From the NCBI GenBank assembly GCA_902526005.1, contig CABZIW010000003.1, forward strand, positions 62,001 to 126,000: a stretch of 64,000 bases of DNA. Direction: 5' to 3'. A program made the translations under genes and the position numbers. The stretch is from an uncultured Pelagibacteraceae bacterium (lineage in GTDB: Bacteria > Pseudomonadota > Alphaproteobacteria > Pelagibacterales > AG-422-B15). The notes beneath the pieces were generated by a model. The model was not told the DNA's origin. It ran no database searches and saw only the letters and a program-made list of their open reading frames with translations. Shown here one piece after another: positions 39,446 through 48,301 of this stretch (its first letter is position 1; the number at the start of each line of letters is the position of its first letter).

Positions 39446-40294
39446 ATGTCTCTAAATGTAGTCGCCTCAGAACAGGCCTGTGGTGCAGAAATAACAGGAA
39501 TTGACTTAAAAAAAGATTTATCTGAGAGTCAAATTTCTGAAATAAGAAATCATTGGCTTAAACATCATATACTGAGTTTTCCCAACCAAGCTTTATCTGA
39601 TGATGATCTAGAACGTTTTACTCTTTATTTTGGATCATTTGGAGATGATCCATTTATTGCCTCAATACCAGGCAGAGAAAATATTATTGCAGTTAAAAGA
39701 ACCGCAGATGAAAAGGTTCCAATTTTTGCAGACAATTGGCACACTGATTGGAGTTTTCAAAAAAATCCACCAGCAGGTACGTGTTTATTTGGAAAAATAA
39801 TTCCATCAGAAGGCGGTGATACGCTGTTTGCAAACCAACATTTAGCATTAGAGCGCATGCCCTCAGAATTAAGAAAAAAGTTGGAGGGAAAAAGAGCAAT
39901 CCACTCAGCCCTTGTGCCTTATTCACCGGGAGGTGGTTACGGCGATAAGGATAGAGAAATGGGAAGGAGCATGGATATAAGAGCATCAGATGATGCTTTT
40001 GCTCAACAAATACATCCTATTATTAAGAATCATCCTGAAACAAATAAAGAGGGAATTTATGGAACAATAGGTTATATCATTGGTATTGATGGTATGGATA
40101 ATCAGGAAGCTATGAAATTACTCATGGAATTAAGTTCTTGGCAGTGCAAAGATGAATTTATTTACCGCCATAAATGGAAAAAAGATATGTTAATTATGTG
40201 GGACAATAGAAGTGTTCTACACCGAGCAACTGGTGGTTATGAAGGGCAAGAACGTCTTTTACACCGTACAACCATTGCAGCCTACGGAATGTAA
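39446..40294 (+). CDS. TauD/TfdA family 2-oxoglutarate-dependent dioxygenase
   Basis: A 282-residue non-heme Fe(II) dioxygenase. The iron ligands are H99 and D101 in NWHTDWSF and H259 in RSVLHRATG, with the 2-oxoglutarate Arg near 274 in LLHRTTIAAYG. The CGAEITGIDL segment near the start is typical of the family. I used the ATG at 39446, since an earlier ATG would fall inside the tRNA. TauD relatives attack taurine, 2,4-D, carnitine-like and other small acids, and the substrate here is open. It opens an accessory gene run. Confidence 0.9.
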   Translation: MSLNVVASEQACGAEITGIDLKKDLSESQISEIRNHWLKHHILSFPNQALSDDDLERFTLYFGSFGDDPFIASIPGRENIIAVKRTADEKVPIFADNWHTDWSFQKNPPAGTCLFGKIIPSEGGDTLFANQHLALERMPSELRKKLEGKRAIHSALVPYSPGGGYGDKDREMGRSMDIRASDDAFAQQIHPIIKNHPETNKEGIYGTIGYIIGIDGMDNQEAMKLLMELSSWQCKDEFIYRHKWKKDMLIMWDNRSVLHRATGGYEGQERLLHRTTIAAYGM

Positions 40295-40304
40295 AATATA
40301 TTTT

Positions 40305-41282
40305 ATGGTAAAATTAAAAAAAGTTTTAAAATACTTTCTGTTACTCATGCTAATTTTATTAGCAATCATTATTTATAATTCCGTATACTTGGATATACCA
40401 AAAGAAACTGTTATTTCTAAACATGCAAAAGGAGCATCAGAATTTATAGAACTTAAAGATGGATCGTTAATTCATGTAAGGGATGAGGGTAATAAAAATG
40501 GAAACACTTTGGTTTTAATTCACGGATTCAATGGGTCACTTTTTAATTTCGAAAGTATGAATAAATTTTTATTAGATGATTTTAGAATAATATCAATGGA
40601 CTTGCCAGCTCATGGATTAACAGGACCGGTCAATAGTGACGATTATTCTATTGATGGATTTATTAGAGTTATTAACGAAGTATTAGAAATTAAAAATATA
40701 AATGAATTTTATCTTGCGGGCCACTCCATGGGTGGAAGAGTTGTATGGGATTATACAATTGACTATCCAGAAAAAGTGAGTGGTTTACTGATTATAGGCT
40801 CAGCTTTTTTAGCAAACGAGGAAGAATATAGAGAATTTCAGTCAGAGAATGCCCCGCCAATTGCATTTAAACTCTTAGAAATTCCATTTTTCAGGCAAAT
40901 GCTGGGCTATATAACGCCAAGATTTATTGTAACTCAGGCCGCTTACCAAACGGTTTATAATCAGAATATTATAACTGAGGAATTAATTGATCAATTTCAT
41001 GAAATAATTTTACTTGAAGGCTCTAGAGAGGCAATTGGTATTCTGATAGTCAATAATGAAAAAGACTTTATTACTGACCCTAAATTACTGCAAAACATAA
41101 AAATTCCAACTTTAATACTTCATGGTGAAGAGGATAATTTAGTTGATGTAAGATTTAATAAACACTTTTTAGAAAATATTCCTAATATAAGTTTAATTTT
41201 ATACCCTAAAGTTGGTCATATGCCTCCAATGGAAATCCCAGAAATAATAGCTGAGGATATCAAAAATTTTATAATAAATTAA
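40305..41282 (+). CDS. Membrane-anchored alpha/beta hydrolase
   Basis: A 325-residue serine hydrolase. An N-terminal hydrophobic helix (residues 8-26, LKYFLLLMLILLAIIIY) anchors or exports it. The oxyanion loop is LIHGFNGS, the nucleophile elbow GHSMGG, the acid Asp lies in HGEEDNLVD and the His in VGHMPPME. The start ATG at 40305 is 10 nt after the dioxygenase stop. The natural ester or amide substrate is unknown; neighbours suggest a catabolic or detoxification context. Confidence 0.88.
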   Translation: MVKLKKVLKYFLLLMLILLAIIIYNSVYLDIPKETVISKHAKGASEFIELKDGSLIHVRDEGNKNGNTLVLIHGFNGSLFNFESMNKFLLDDFRIISMDLPAHGLTGPVNSDDYSIDGFIRVINEVLEIKNINEFYLAGHSMGGRVVWDYTIDYPEKVSGLLIIGSAFLANEEEYREFQSENAPPIAFKLLEIPFFRQMLGYITPRFIVTQAAYQTVYNQNIITEELIDQFHEIILLEGSREAIGILIVNNEKDFITDPKLLQNIKIPTLILHGEEDNLVDVRFNKHFLENIPNISLILYPKVGHMPPMEIPEIIAEDIKNFIIN

Positions 41283-41296
41283 ATTTGTTAAAAGTT

Positions 41297-42610
41297 ATGA
41301 TAAATGAAAAATTGATACTTCCTTGTGGTGCTGAAATTAAAAATAGATTTCTTAAATCAGCAATGACTGAGGGTTTAGCAACAAGTGATGCGACAGCAAA
41401 TAGAAGACATAATAATCTCTATGAAAGATGGGCTAAAGGTGGAATAGGAATTTCTGTTACAGGAAATGTTCAGGTTGATCATCGATATATTGAACGAGCT
41501 GGTAATGTTGTAATTGAAGGAAAACAGTCTAATGAAAGTTTGGCTGCTTTAGCCGACTGGTCAAAAGCTGGAACACAAAATAATACTCACCTATGGATGC
41601 AATTAAGTCATGCTGGCAGACAGACGCCTTTTAGTATTAACAAAGAGAGCAGGGCGCCCTCAGTTCAACCTTTGCCAACACTGGGAGGAATACTAAAATT
41701 TGGAGTACCAAAAGAGCTAAGCCAATCCGAAATCTTGAATATAATTGATCAATTTGTTAATGCGGCTGAGGTTGCAAAGCAAACAGGATTCACTGGTGTT
41801 CAACTTCATTCAGCACATGGTTATCTTCTCTCAGAATTTTTATCACCAAATGTTAACCAACGAACTGATGAGTGGGGAGGCAGTATAGAAAATCGATCAA
41901 GATTACTAATTACAACAATTGAAGCGATCCGAGAAAAAGTTGGAAGCAATTTTCCTATTTCAATTAAACTTAATTCAAGTGATTTTCAAAAAGGGGGATT
42001 TTCTCACGAAGAAAGTATTGAAGTTGCTAAAATATTAAATAATACATCATTAGATTTACTTGAAATTTCAGGTGGAACTTATGAAAATTTTACTGCCTTA
42101 GAAATTGATTCATTGAACCTTAAAAAAGCAAAAACAATCAAACCTCAGCGCAGCACAAAAGTAAGAGAAGCTTATTTCTTGAAATATGCTGAAGCAATAA
42201 AAGAAGTTATATCAATTCCTTTGGCGGTAACTGGGGGATTTCGTTCTACCGAGGGGATGAATCATGCCCTTCAAAGTGGTGCTTGTGATGTAATTGGTTT
42301 GGGTAGACCACTTTGCTCTGAGCCCGATATTGTAAATGAATTAATAAGTGGTGAAAAAAAATCAGCAACTCTATATGAAAATATGTTGGAATTTGGTCCG
42401 TGGATACTTGGCTTAAACAGCCCGATATCACTTATGCGATCTAATAATAAAGCTGCTCAAGTTTATTGGTGTTATCGACAAATATTGAAAATTGCTGACG
42501 GCAATGAGGTTGATACAAAGTTGGGACTTTTTAAAGCATTTCTGGATCACTTTAGAGACGACTCTGCTAATAGCAAAAAGTATAAAGCCTTTTGGAAAGA
42601 TTTAGATTGA
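41297..42610 (+). CDS. NADH:flavin oxidoreductase, old yellow enzyme family
   Basis: A 437-residue FMN TIM barrel. Signatures seen are KSAMTEGLAT near the N-terminus, LWMQLSHAGRQTPF, the GVQLHSAHGYLLSEFLSP block with the His pair that binds ring substrates, WGGSIENRSR and a C-terminal GLGRPL phosphate loop. The family reduces activated alkenes or dienoyl-CoA. An in-frame TTG at 41285 would add four residues; I preferred ATG. No FeS/FAD C-terminal domain is present, so it is the short type. Confidence 0.9.
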   Translation: MINEKLILPCGAEIKNRFLKSAMTEGLATSDATANRRHNNLYERWAKGGIGISVTGNVQVDHRYIERAGNVVIEGKQSNESLAALADWSKAGTQNNTHLWMQLSHAGRQTPFSINKESRAPSVQPLPTLGGILKFGVPKELSQSEILNIIDQFVNAAEVAKQTGFTGVQLHSAHGYLLSEFLSPNVNQRTDEWGGSIENRSRLLITTIEAIREKVGSNFPISIKLNSSDFQKGGFSHEESIEVAKILNNTSLDLLEISGGTYENFTALEIDSLNLKKAKTIKPQRSTKVREAYFLKYAEAIKEVISIPLAVTGGFRSTEGMNHALQSGACDVIGLGRPLCSEPDIVNELISGEKKSATLYENMLEFGPWILGLNSPISLMRSNNKAAQVYWCYRQILKIADGNEVDTKLGLFKAFLDHFRDDSANSKKYKAFWKDLD

Positions 42611-43137
42611 AAAGAATAATTTTTATACTGTTACTTTTAAATTCATCTTTTGTATTGGCTGATCAAAAAGATAGCCGACTGAACAGTTTGTTTGATGAGT
42701 TATTTTTAAGTAATGACAATATGCAAGCCAGTTCTATTTTAGCTGACATTTGGAATATATGGTCTATTGCAGAAAATGTTGAAGCCCAAAAAATATTTGA
42801 TGAAGGCAACAAAATGATGGATCGTGGAAGTTTAGAAGAAGCAATAGCTTTATTTACGCAGGTAATCGATCTTAAGCCTGATTTTGCAGAAGGTTGGAAT
42901 AAAAGAGCTACTGTTCTCTTTTTAAAAGGTGAGTTAGAGGCTTCAATTCTTGATATCCAAAAAACTCTTGAACTAGAACCAAGGCACTTTGGAGCACTTG
43001 ATGGACTTGCGGAAATCTATTTAATTCAAGATGATCTTTTGGGAGCTGCAGCAACGTATAAAAGAATTCTAGAAATTATTCCAACAAGTAAAAAATCTCA
43101 AGACCGACTCAAATTAATTAACGAACTTATTGTTTAA
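42607..43137 (+). CDS. Secreted tetratricopeptide repeat protein
   Basis: A 176-residue exported protein. The start I prefer is the TTG at 42607, overlapping the previous stop and preceded by GGAAAGA; it gives a clean signal peptide (KRIIFILLLLNSSFVLA). Three TPR-like units follow at about 60-165, for example IFDEGNKMMDRGSLEEAIAL and AEGWNKRATVLFLKGELEAS. TPR domains mediate protein contacts. It is probably periplasmic, but the partner is unknown. Confidence 0.8.
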   Translation: MKRIIFILLLLNSSFVLADQKDSRLNSLFDELFLSNDNMQASSILADIWNIWSIAENVEAQKIFDEGNKMMDRGSLEEAIALFTQVIDLKPDFAEGWNKRATVLFLKGELEASILDIQKTLELEPRHFGALDGLAEIYLIQDDLLGAAATYKRILEIIPTSKKSQDRLKLINELIV

Positions 43138-43139
43138 CA

Positions 43140-43700
43140 ATGTGTGGGCGTTTCGTTCTCTCTGACAAAAAAGTTATTAAAGATAAATTTAATGTTGAAC
43201 TAGCACCCTCATATAATATAGCTCCTTCACAAGATGTATTGGTTATAAAACCAGATCCTGTTTTTATGAAATGGTCATATTCACCAAAATGGAAAGACGA
43301 TATGAACTTGATTAATTGTCGTCACGAAACATTATTAGAAAAGCCTTCTTTTAAGGGATCACTTAGATGTGTTTTTCTTGCAAATGGTTGGTATGAATGG
43401 CAGAGGCAAAATAACTCTAAAACCCCTTTTTTCCATTATATTGAAAATGAATTGCTGTATTTTGCTGGTATTTATAATTTAAACAGTGGATGTGCTGTCG
43501 TAACTTGCCAGTCAAGTGAAACTGTCTCTCATGTGCATCATAGACAACCTTTACTTTTAGATGAGTCTCAAACAACTGAATGGATAGAAGGAAAGCACGA
43601 AATTAAAAGAAAAAAAGACGATCAAGTTCAAGTTTATGAAGTCTCAAAAAATGTTAATAGTCCTCGTAACAATAGCCCTGAGTTGTTAGAAAAATCTTAA
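43140..43700 (+). CDS. SOS response-associated peptidase (SRAP/HMCES, YedK family)
   Basis: A 186-residue SRAP protein that forms a covalent thiazolidine link with abasic sites in single-stranded DNA. The required Cys2 is present (MCGRF), as are the Asn of SYNIAPSQ, the Glu of NGWYEWQ, and the His of HVHHRQPLLL. The protein is shorter than the common 220-230 residues, with the loss apparently in the middle. It follows the TPR gene by 2 nt. There is no LexA box visible next to it. Confidence 0.92.
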   Translation: MCGRFVLSDKKVIKDKFNVELAPSYNIAPSQDVLVIKPDPVFMKWSYSPKWKDDMNLINCRHETLLEKPSFKGSLRCVFLANGWYEWQRQNNSKTPFFHYIENELLYFAGIYNLNSGCAVVTCQSSETVSHVHHRQPLLLDESQTTEWIEGKHEIKRKKDDQVQVYEVSKNVNSPRNNSPELLEKS

Positions 43701-43716
43701 TCTGTATAATTACAGA

Positions 43717-45321
43717 ATGAGTAAATTTTATGCTTTCATAGACAGCACTTTTATTGATTTAGGACGGCAATTTAAATTAAGTTATCTACCGCCTTTGATG
43801 ATATATGTTGCTGCTGGTGTTTCAGGTTTAACTGGAATCGTTGGAACCTTTTTTGTCAAAGATTATCTAAATCTTTCGGCTGCTTTTTTAGCTGGGCTTG
43901 GTTTTTGGGCAGGAATTCCTTGGGCATTAAAAATGCCGCTTGGTCATTTAGTTGACCTAATCTGGGAAAGAAAAAATTACCTTGTATATGTAGGTGCATC
44001 ACTCATCGCTTTAAGTCTTGCTATCATGTACGGCCTTATTATTCATACTGACTTCATGGTAAGGTACTTAAGTGTTGAAAGTTGGTATGTTATTAGCGTT
44101 CTCTTAGCTCCGATAGGTTATGTGGTTCAAGACGTTGTTGCTGATGCAATGACTGTTGAAGCAGTCCCAAACATAGATCCAAAAGGAAATCAATACTCAC
44201 CTGATGTAATAAAAAACATGCATACCACCATGCAGACACTAGGCAGATTTGCTATTATTGGCGGTACAGTAATTGTTGCATTAATTAATGTTGTTATTTT
44301 CAGTAGCGTTGAGGCTGAAACAGAACAAGAAAAAATAATTTTGTACGGGAATATTTATCTCTTCGCATTGATCATTCCGATCATATCAATATTAGGGGTA
44401 TTACTTTCAATTTATTTAAAAAAGAAAAAAAACGATCAACTTTCAAAGTTAGGAATAGATTATCAAATCGAAATTGAAAAAACTAAGGTTGATTGGTGGA
44501 TACTTGGAGGTTCTCTCTTTTTTGTAATTTTTACACTTAGCGTGGGAGGATTTAATCTTCCGTATGCACAAGAGATCGTATTCATTGGATCAGTAAGTAT
44601 TATATTTTTTCTGATGGCTAAATTAATGCGTGAACTTCCTGAGTCGATGCGACTCACAATTTTGGGAACTGCAATTATAATATTTATTTTCAGAGCCATG
44701 CCAGGCCCAGGCCCAGGACTTACCTGGTTTGAGATTGATAATTTAGGATTTGATGAGCAGTTTTTTTCTGTGCTTTCTCTTCTTGCCTCCTGTTTGACTT
44801 TACTTGGCATCATTATTTTAAGGCCTTTTATGGTCAATAACTCAATTGCAAAAATTATAGTGATATTATCAATTGCTGGAGCAGTATTATTTTTGCCAAG
44901 TGTTGGCATGTATTATGGATTTCATGAATGGACTTCATCATTAACAAACGATGTTGTAGATGCACGGTTTATTGCAATATTTAATACAGCTTTAGAATCA
45001 CCTTTGGGACAAGTTTCAATGATTCCACTTCTTGCGTGGATTGCAAGAAATGCTCCAGCTCATCTAAAGGCTACATTTTTTGCTGTATTTGCATCGTTCA
45101 CAAATTTAGCTCTATCCGCAAGTGCGTTGCTTACAAAGTATCTCAATCAAATTTACGAAGTAACAAGGGAAGTCAAGGATAAGGTCACAAATGAGATACT
45201 CTCCATAGCTGATTATTCTGACCTTGGTATTTTATTGATTGTTGTAACTCTGCTCACTCTTTTGGTACCAACAATTTCTGTTATAATCATTCAAAAAACT
45301 AGTTTAAAAACAGATGAATAA
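43717..45321 (+). CDS. Membrane transporter, folate-biopterin transporter (BT1)/MFS-like
   Basis: A 534-residue protein with about twelve hydrophobic segments. The block MPLGHLVDLIWERKNYL resembles the loop-2 motif of MFS/BT1 carriers, and QDVVADAMTVEAVP resembles the BT1 Asp-Val-Val-x-Asp...Glu motif. A charged central loop (residues ~220-260) divides two halves. BT1 members carry folates, biopterin or S-adenosylmethionine, but substrate here is not predictable. It is followed by a small membrane protein and a GST. Confidence 0.7.
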   Translation: MSKFYAFIDSTFIDLGRQFKLSYLPPLMIYVAAGVSGLTGIVGTFFVKDYLNLSAAFLAGLGFWAGIPWALKMPLGHLVDLIWERKNYLVYVGASLIALSLAIMYGLIIHTDFMVRYLSVESWYVISVLLAPIGYVVQDVVADAMTVEAVPNIDPKGNQYSPDVIKNMHTTMQTLGRFAIIGGTVIVALINVVIFSSVEAETEQEKIILYGNIYLFALIIPIISILGVLLSIYLKKKKNDQLSKLGIDYQIEIEKTKVDWWILGGSLFFVIFTLSVGGFNLPYAQEIVFIGSVSIIFFLMAKLMRELPESMRLTILGTAIIIFIFRAMPGPGPGLTWFEIDNLGFDEQFFSVLSLLASCLTLLGIIILRPFMVNNSIAKIIVILSIAGAVLFLPSVGMYYGFHEWTSSLTNDVVDARFIAIFNTALESPLGQVSMIPLLAWIARNAPAHLKATFFAVFASFTNLALSASALLTKYLNQIYEVTREVKDKVTNEILSIADYSDLGILLIVVTLLTLLVPTISVIIIQKTSLKTDE

Positions 45322-45324
45322 TTA

Positions 45325-45492
45325 ATGAAAAATGTATTACAGATTCTTGGTGTTTTTTTTGTAGGCGCCCTTATAGGTTTTATTTTATTGAGCTTTGGTC
45401 TGTCGGTTGATATCTCAATGATGACAGGTACGGTTGTAATTCTTGTACTGGCTTACCTTGTTACTAAACAAAACAATAAGGAAAGAAAATAA
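45325..45492 (+). CDS. Small two-helix membrane protein
   Basis: An ATG at 45325 encodes 55 residues ending in TAA at 45492. Two hydrophobic helices (residues 3-24 and 33-46) flank a short SVDISMMTG loop, and the C-terminus is basic (KQNNKERK). Its stop overlaps the GST start by 1 nt (TAATG). It may be an accessory subunit of the upstream transporter. I do not recognise the family. Confidence 0.6.
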   Translation: MKNVLQILGVFFVGALIGFILLSFGLSVDISMMTGTVVILVLAYLVTKQNNKERK

Positions 45493-46346
45493 TGGTTCAA
45501 ATTCCAAGCGATCAAATTAAATCTAGAGAAATACTAAATTGGAAGGGTTTGCATTTATTTCATTTTAGAACTTCATCATGTTCACAAAAACTTAGGATTT
45601 ATTTAAATTTAAAAAAAATTTCATGGACACCTCACAGCATTAATCTTGCTACAGGAAAAAACTATTCAGAATTCTTTCTAGGTATTAATCCTAAAGGCCT
45701 GGTTCCTGTTCTCGTGGATGATGGTCGTGTAGAAATTGAGAGCAATGATATTCTCATGTATCTCGAGGATAAATTTCCTGAAAACCCACTTGTTCCTGAC
45801 TCCGATAAAACAGAAATTGGCACGTTACTGAAAGAAGAAGATGATTTGCATGAGGATATAAGAAATATTGCTTATCGATATATGTTTGGTGGACTCGGCA
45901 AAAAAGACCCTGCTGAATTAGATGCGTTTGAAAAATATAAATCATCTAATAGTGAGCTGGACTATCTTAAATTAAAAGAAGTAAAGTTTTATAAGTCATT
46001 TCGTGAAAATGGAATAACTGATGAAGCAGTTAAAAACTCACTAAATAATTTTTGTAAATGTTATGATAAATACGAATCTCTATTAAATAAGCAAAAATAC
46101 TTAATGGGCAATAATCTTTCAATGCTTGATCTTGCCTGGTTTATTTATACATATAGGCTTTATGTCTCAGGATTTCCATTTAAAGACCGTTACCCAAAAA
46201 TATCTGAATGGTTTCTTGATCTTTATTCTCGGAAAGAATTTTTTAAAGAGGTTAATGATCCATTACCTCTAAAGCTAATTAGGCTTTACGCTAAGACATC
46301 AACATCGTTGGGTGGAAAGTCAATTAAAGCCCTGCTTTCAAAATAA
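45492..46346 (+). CDS. Glutathione S-transferase family protein, zeta-like N-terminus
   Basis: A 284-residue protein with a thioredoxin-fold GST domain and an extended helical domain. The active-site segment SSCSQKLRIYLNLK resembles the SSCx(2)RVRIALxLK motif of zeta GSTs and the Cys-type reductive dehalogenases, with a likely catalytic Cys. GLVPVLVDDG and ESNDIL give the cis-Pro and gamma-glutamyl sites. It is longer than the roughly 215 residues of classical zeta enzymes. Its stop and the next start overlap as TAATG. Confidence 0.87.
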   Translation: MVQIPSDQIKSREILNWKGLHLFHFRTSSCSQKLRIYLNLKKISWTPHSINLATGKNYSEFFLGINPKGLVPVLVDDGRVEIESNDILMYLEDKFPENPLVPDSDKTEIGTLLKEEDDLHEDIRNIAYRYMFGGLGKKDPAELDAFEKYKSSNSELDYLKLKEVKFYKSFRENGITDEAVKNSLNNFCKCYDKYESLLNKQKYLMGNNLSMLDLAWFIYTYRLYVSGFPFKDRYPKISEWFLDLYSRKEFFKEVNDPLPLKLIRLYAKTSTSLGGKSIKALLSK

Positions 46347-47668
46347 TGACTGCCCTAGACAGATTATCCATACTTGAGGGATACTATAAATCTCACTGGC
46401 CTGTTGAATGTGGTGGAAATCGACGTCAAAAGGCAACTAAAGGATCGTTGAACGCTCGTGAAAAAAAAGCTGTTGTACAAAGCATACGAAATGAACGCTG
46501 GAATGTTATGACAATTTATCGCGATAATAATGAAATTTTTTTGGGCGGTACGATGCCAAGCTTTACAGGTCCAGAACCATTTGGATGGCTTCAAAAAATT
46601 GAACCTGAATCTTTGGAAATATTAGGGGAAACGCCAAAATTACCATGCGGTGATCACGTCTGGTGTGGCGCTATTGCAGCACATCAAAACGGCAATATCA
46701 TCAAGGTTAATGGAAACTACATGCATAGTATTTCAAAAGAATGTGAAGTGATTAAAGAGTCAAAATTACCCATTGATCAGGCGCATAACGGTTTACTAAT
46801 ATTATCAGATGGAACAATCGTCACTAAAGATTTACGTTTAGAAGGTCAAGGTTATTCAACAATTACAAGATTAGATCAAAATCTAGATGTTTTACATGAA
46901 CCCATGCAATTGCCTGAGGGTTCTATGGGAAGAATTGCATCAGACAAAACAGAAGATGGCGAGTTCATTTTTATTCCAGGTATCGAAAAAATATGGAAAA
47001 TAAAAGTTCTGCCTAACAATCTAGAAGTTACTTCAGACTGGTCACCCTATTATAGGAAATCAAATGATGATCAAGGATTATCATGGGATGGCTGTATATC
47101 AGATGGATCACTCTGGCTGATGAATAACGGAGACATCGACTCATTAAGAGCGATTTATTCAACACATCCAAATGGTAGATTTAAAACTGCACCAAAAGAA
47201 TTAAGTTGGAGACGTCCTGCTCCTTGGTCATGTAAGCAAAGGCTTTATAGATTTGATTTAATGTCAGAACAATTTGAATATATCGAACCATTTGAACATC
47301 ATGGAGGGGGTATTATTGCACCACCCGTAAATATTCCCGAATGTAATATCTGTGTATGCTGGGATAGTATAAATGGTGGCATAGCAGGTATTGATACATC
47401 AAATAACTCGTTAAAAAAATCTTGGAAGGTTGATAGTCTTAGACCAACAATGCAACCGGTTGTGTTTCCTGAAAGCAAAGAGCTAGTAATTAATAGTTTC
47501 GAAAATAATGACGATCACTTAGTGGTAATAGACCTATCTAGTGGAGAAATACTCTCAAAGGTTGCACTCAATTCACCTCTTGCCAATGGCATGTTTTTAA
47601 CGCCAGGCTTAAAGAATGATATTTTTTATTGCTCAACAAGAACCTTTGCACGAGTATCTTGGAAGTAA
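46346..47668 (+). CDS. Hypothetical protein, beta-propeller-like, no recognised family
   Basis: A 440-residue soluble protein without signal peptide. I do not recognise the family. It has recurring strand-turn patterns such as NNEIFLGGTMP, HQNGNIIKVNG, LSDGTIVTKD, DGSLWLMNNGD and KELVINSFEN, suggestive of propeller blades. Conserved-looking His/Cys/Trp clusters occur in CGDHVWCGAIA, DQAHNGLL and EHHGGGIIAPP. It is fused in translation to the GST stop (1-nt overlap). A hydrolase of lactones, or a sensor, cannot be told apart by sequence. Confidence 0.55.
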   Translation: MTALDRLSILEGYYKSHWPVECGGNRRQKATKGSLNAREKKAVVQSIRNERWNVMTIYRDNNEIFLGGTMPSFTGPEPFGWLQKIEPESLEILGETPKLPCGDHVWCGAIAAHQNGNIIKVNGNYMHSISKECEVIKESKLPIDQAHNGLLILSDGTIVTKDLRLEGQGYSTITRLDQNLDVLHEPMQLPEGSMGRIASDKTEDGEFIFIPGIEKIWKIKVLPNNLEVTSDWSPYYRKSNDDQGLSWDGCISDGSLWLMNNGDIDSLRAIYSTHPNGRFKTAPKELSWRRPAPWSCKQRLYRFDLMSEQFEYIEPFEHHGGGIIAPPVNIPECNICVCWDSINGGIAGIDTSNNSLKKSWKVDSLRPTMQPVVFPESKELVINSFENNDDHLVVIDLSSGEILSKVALNSPLANGMFLTPGLKNDIFYCSTRTFARVSWK

Positions 47669-47746
47669 ATTTGAACTAATATTTATTCTTTCAAAGGTAA
47701 GTATTTTAATTAGAATTTGTAAAAAACAAAATATAGGAGACAAAAT

Positions 47747-48040
47747 ATGGAATTTTGTAATGCCGTGAGGTTTAAAGTTAAAGAAGGTTATGAAGAAGAA
47801 TACTTAGAAATAAACAAAAGTTTTGAAAATTTACCGGGTCAGAAAATGAGTCGTCTTTTTAAAACAGGAGACCGTACATATTGTTTTATTGGAATTTGGG
47901 AATCTGAGGAAGCTATAGCCGCTCAAAGAGAAAATATGATTGGAAACTTGGATAAAGTTAGACACTTACTAGAGGAATTATCTCCTGAATTAGGCGTAAC
48001 TGATCCTGTTTCAGGAACGGTTGTTCTTGATTATAGCTGA
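47747..48040 (+). CDS. Antibiotic biosynthesis monooxygenase (ABM)-domain protein
   Basis: A 97-residue dimeric alpha-beta barrel-type protein. The pattern NAVRFKVKEGYEEEYLEIN, CFIGIWESEEAIAAQREN and a terminal TVVLDYS fit the ferredoxin-like ABM fold. A clear AGGAGA site lies at 47735-47740, upstream of the ATG. Such proteins are often cofactor-free monooxygenases or simple sensors of small aromatic compounds. No catalytic residues can be named. Confidence 0.7.
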   Translation: MEFCNAVRFKVKEGYEEEYLEINKSFENLPGQKMSRLFKTGDRTYCFIGIWESEEAIAAQRENMIGNLDKVRHLLEELSPELGVTDPVSGTVVLDYS

Positions 48041-48062
48041 TAAATCAGGTTAAAATCTTTCT

Positions 48063-48194
48063 ATGCATTTAGATTTACCAGAGCTGTTATTTGGCATACC
48101 TTTGCACTTAACACTTTTGTGTATTTCTAAATTTTACGCAAATAGATCATATGATGAAGCAGCAAGATATTTTAGTAAGGCGAGTAAAGTTTAA
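48063..48194 (+). CDS. Possible 43-residue small protein
   Basis: A short open frame with ATG at 48063 and TAA at 48192-48194. The product has a hydrophobic first half (LLFGIPLHLTLLCISKFYA) and a charged second half with a SYDEAARYFSKAS segment. No ribosome site is clear. It lies in the 261-bp gap before the methyltransferase gene, where the rest shows only an AT-rich inverted repeat (48243-48263). It may be spurious. Confidence 0.3.
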   Translation: MHLDLPELLFGIPLHLTLLCISKFYANRSYDEAARYFSKASKV

Positions 48195-48301
48195 AAATTT
48201 GCTTCCACCTGTAATTAAGCTAGTCATCAAAAGAAAATGTAATTTAAGTTTAATTGACTTAAACAAAACAATTAGATCATCTAAAACATATCATTAATAA
48301 T

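Noticed and set aside
48243..48263. Inverted repeat TTTAAGT/ACTTAAA before the methyltransferase gene
   Set aside because: Fully A/T dominated with alternative pairings. No T-run or conserved context, so neither terminator nor operator could be supported.
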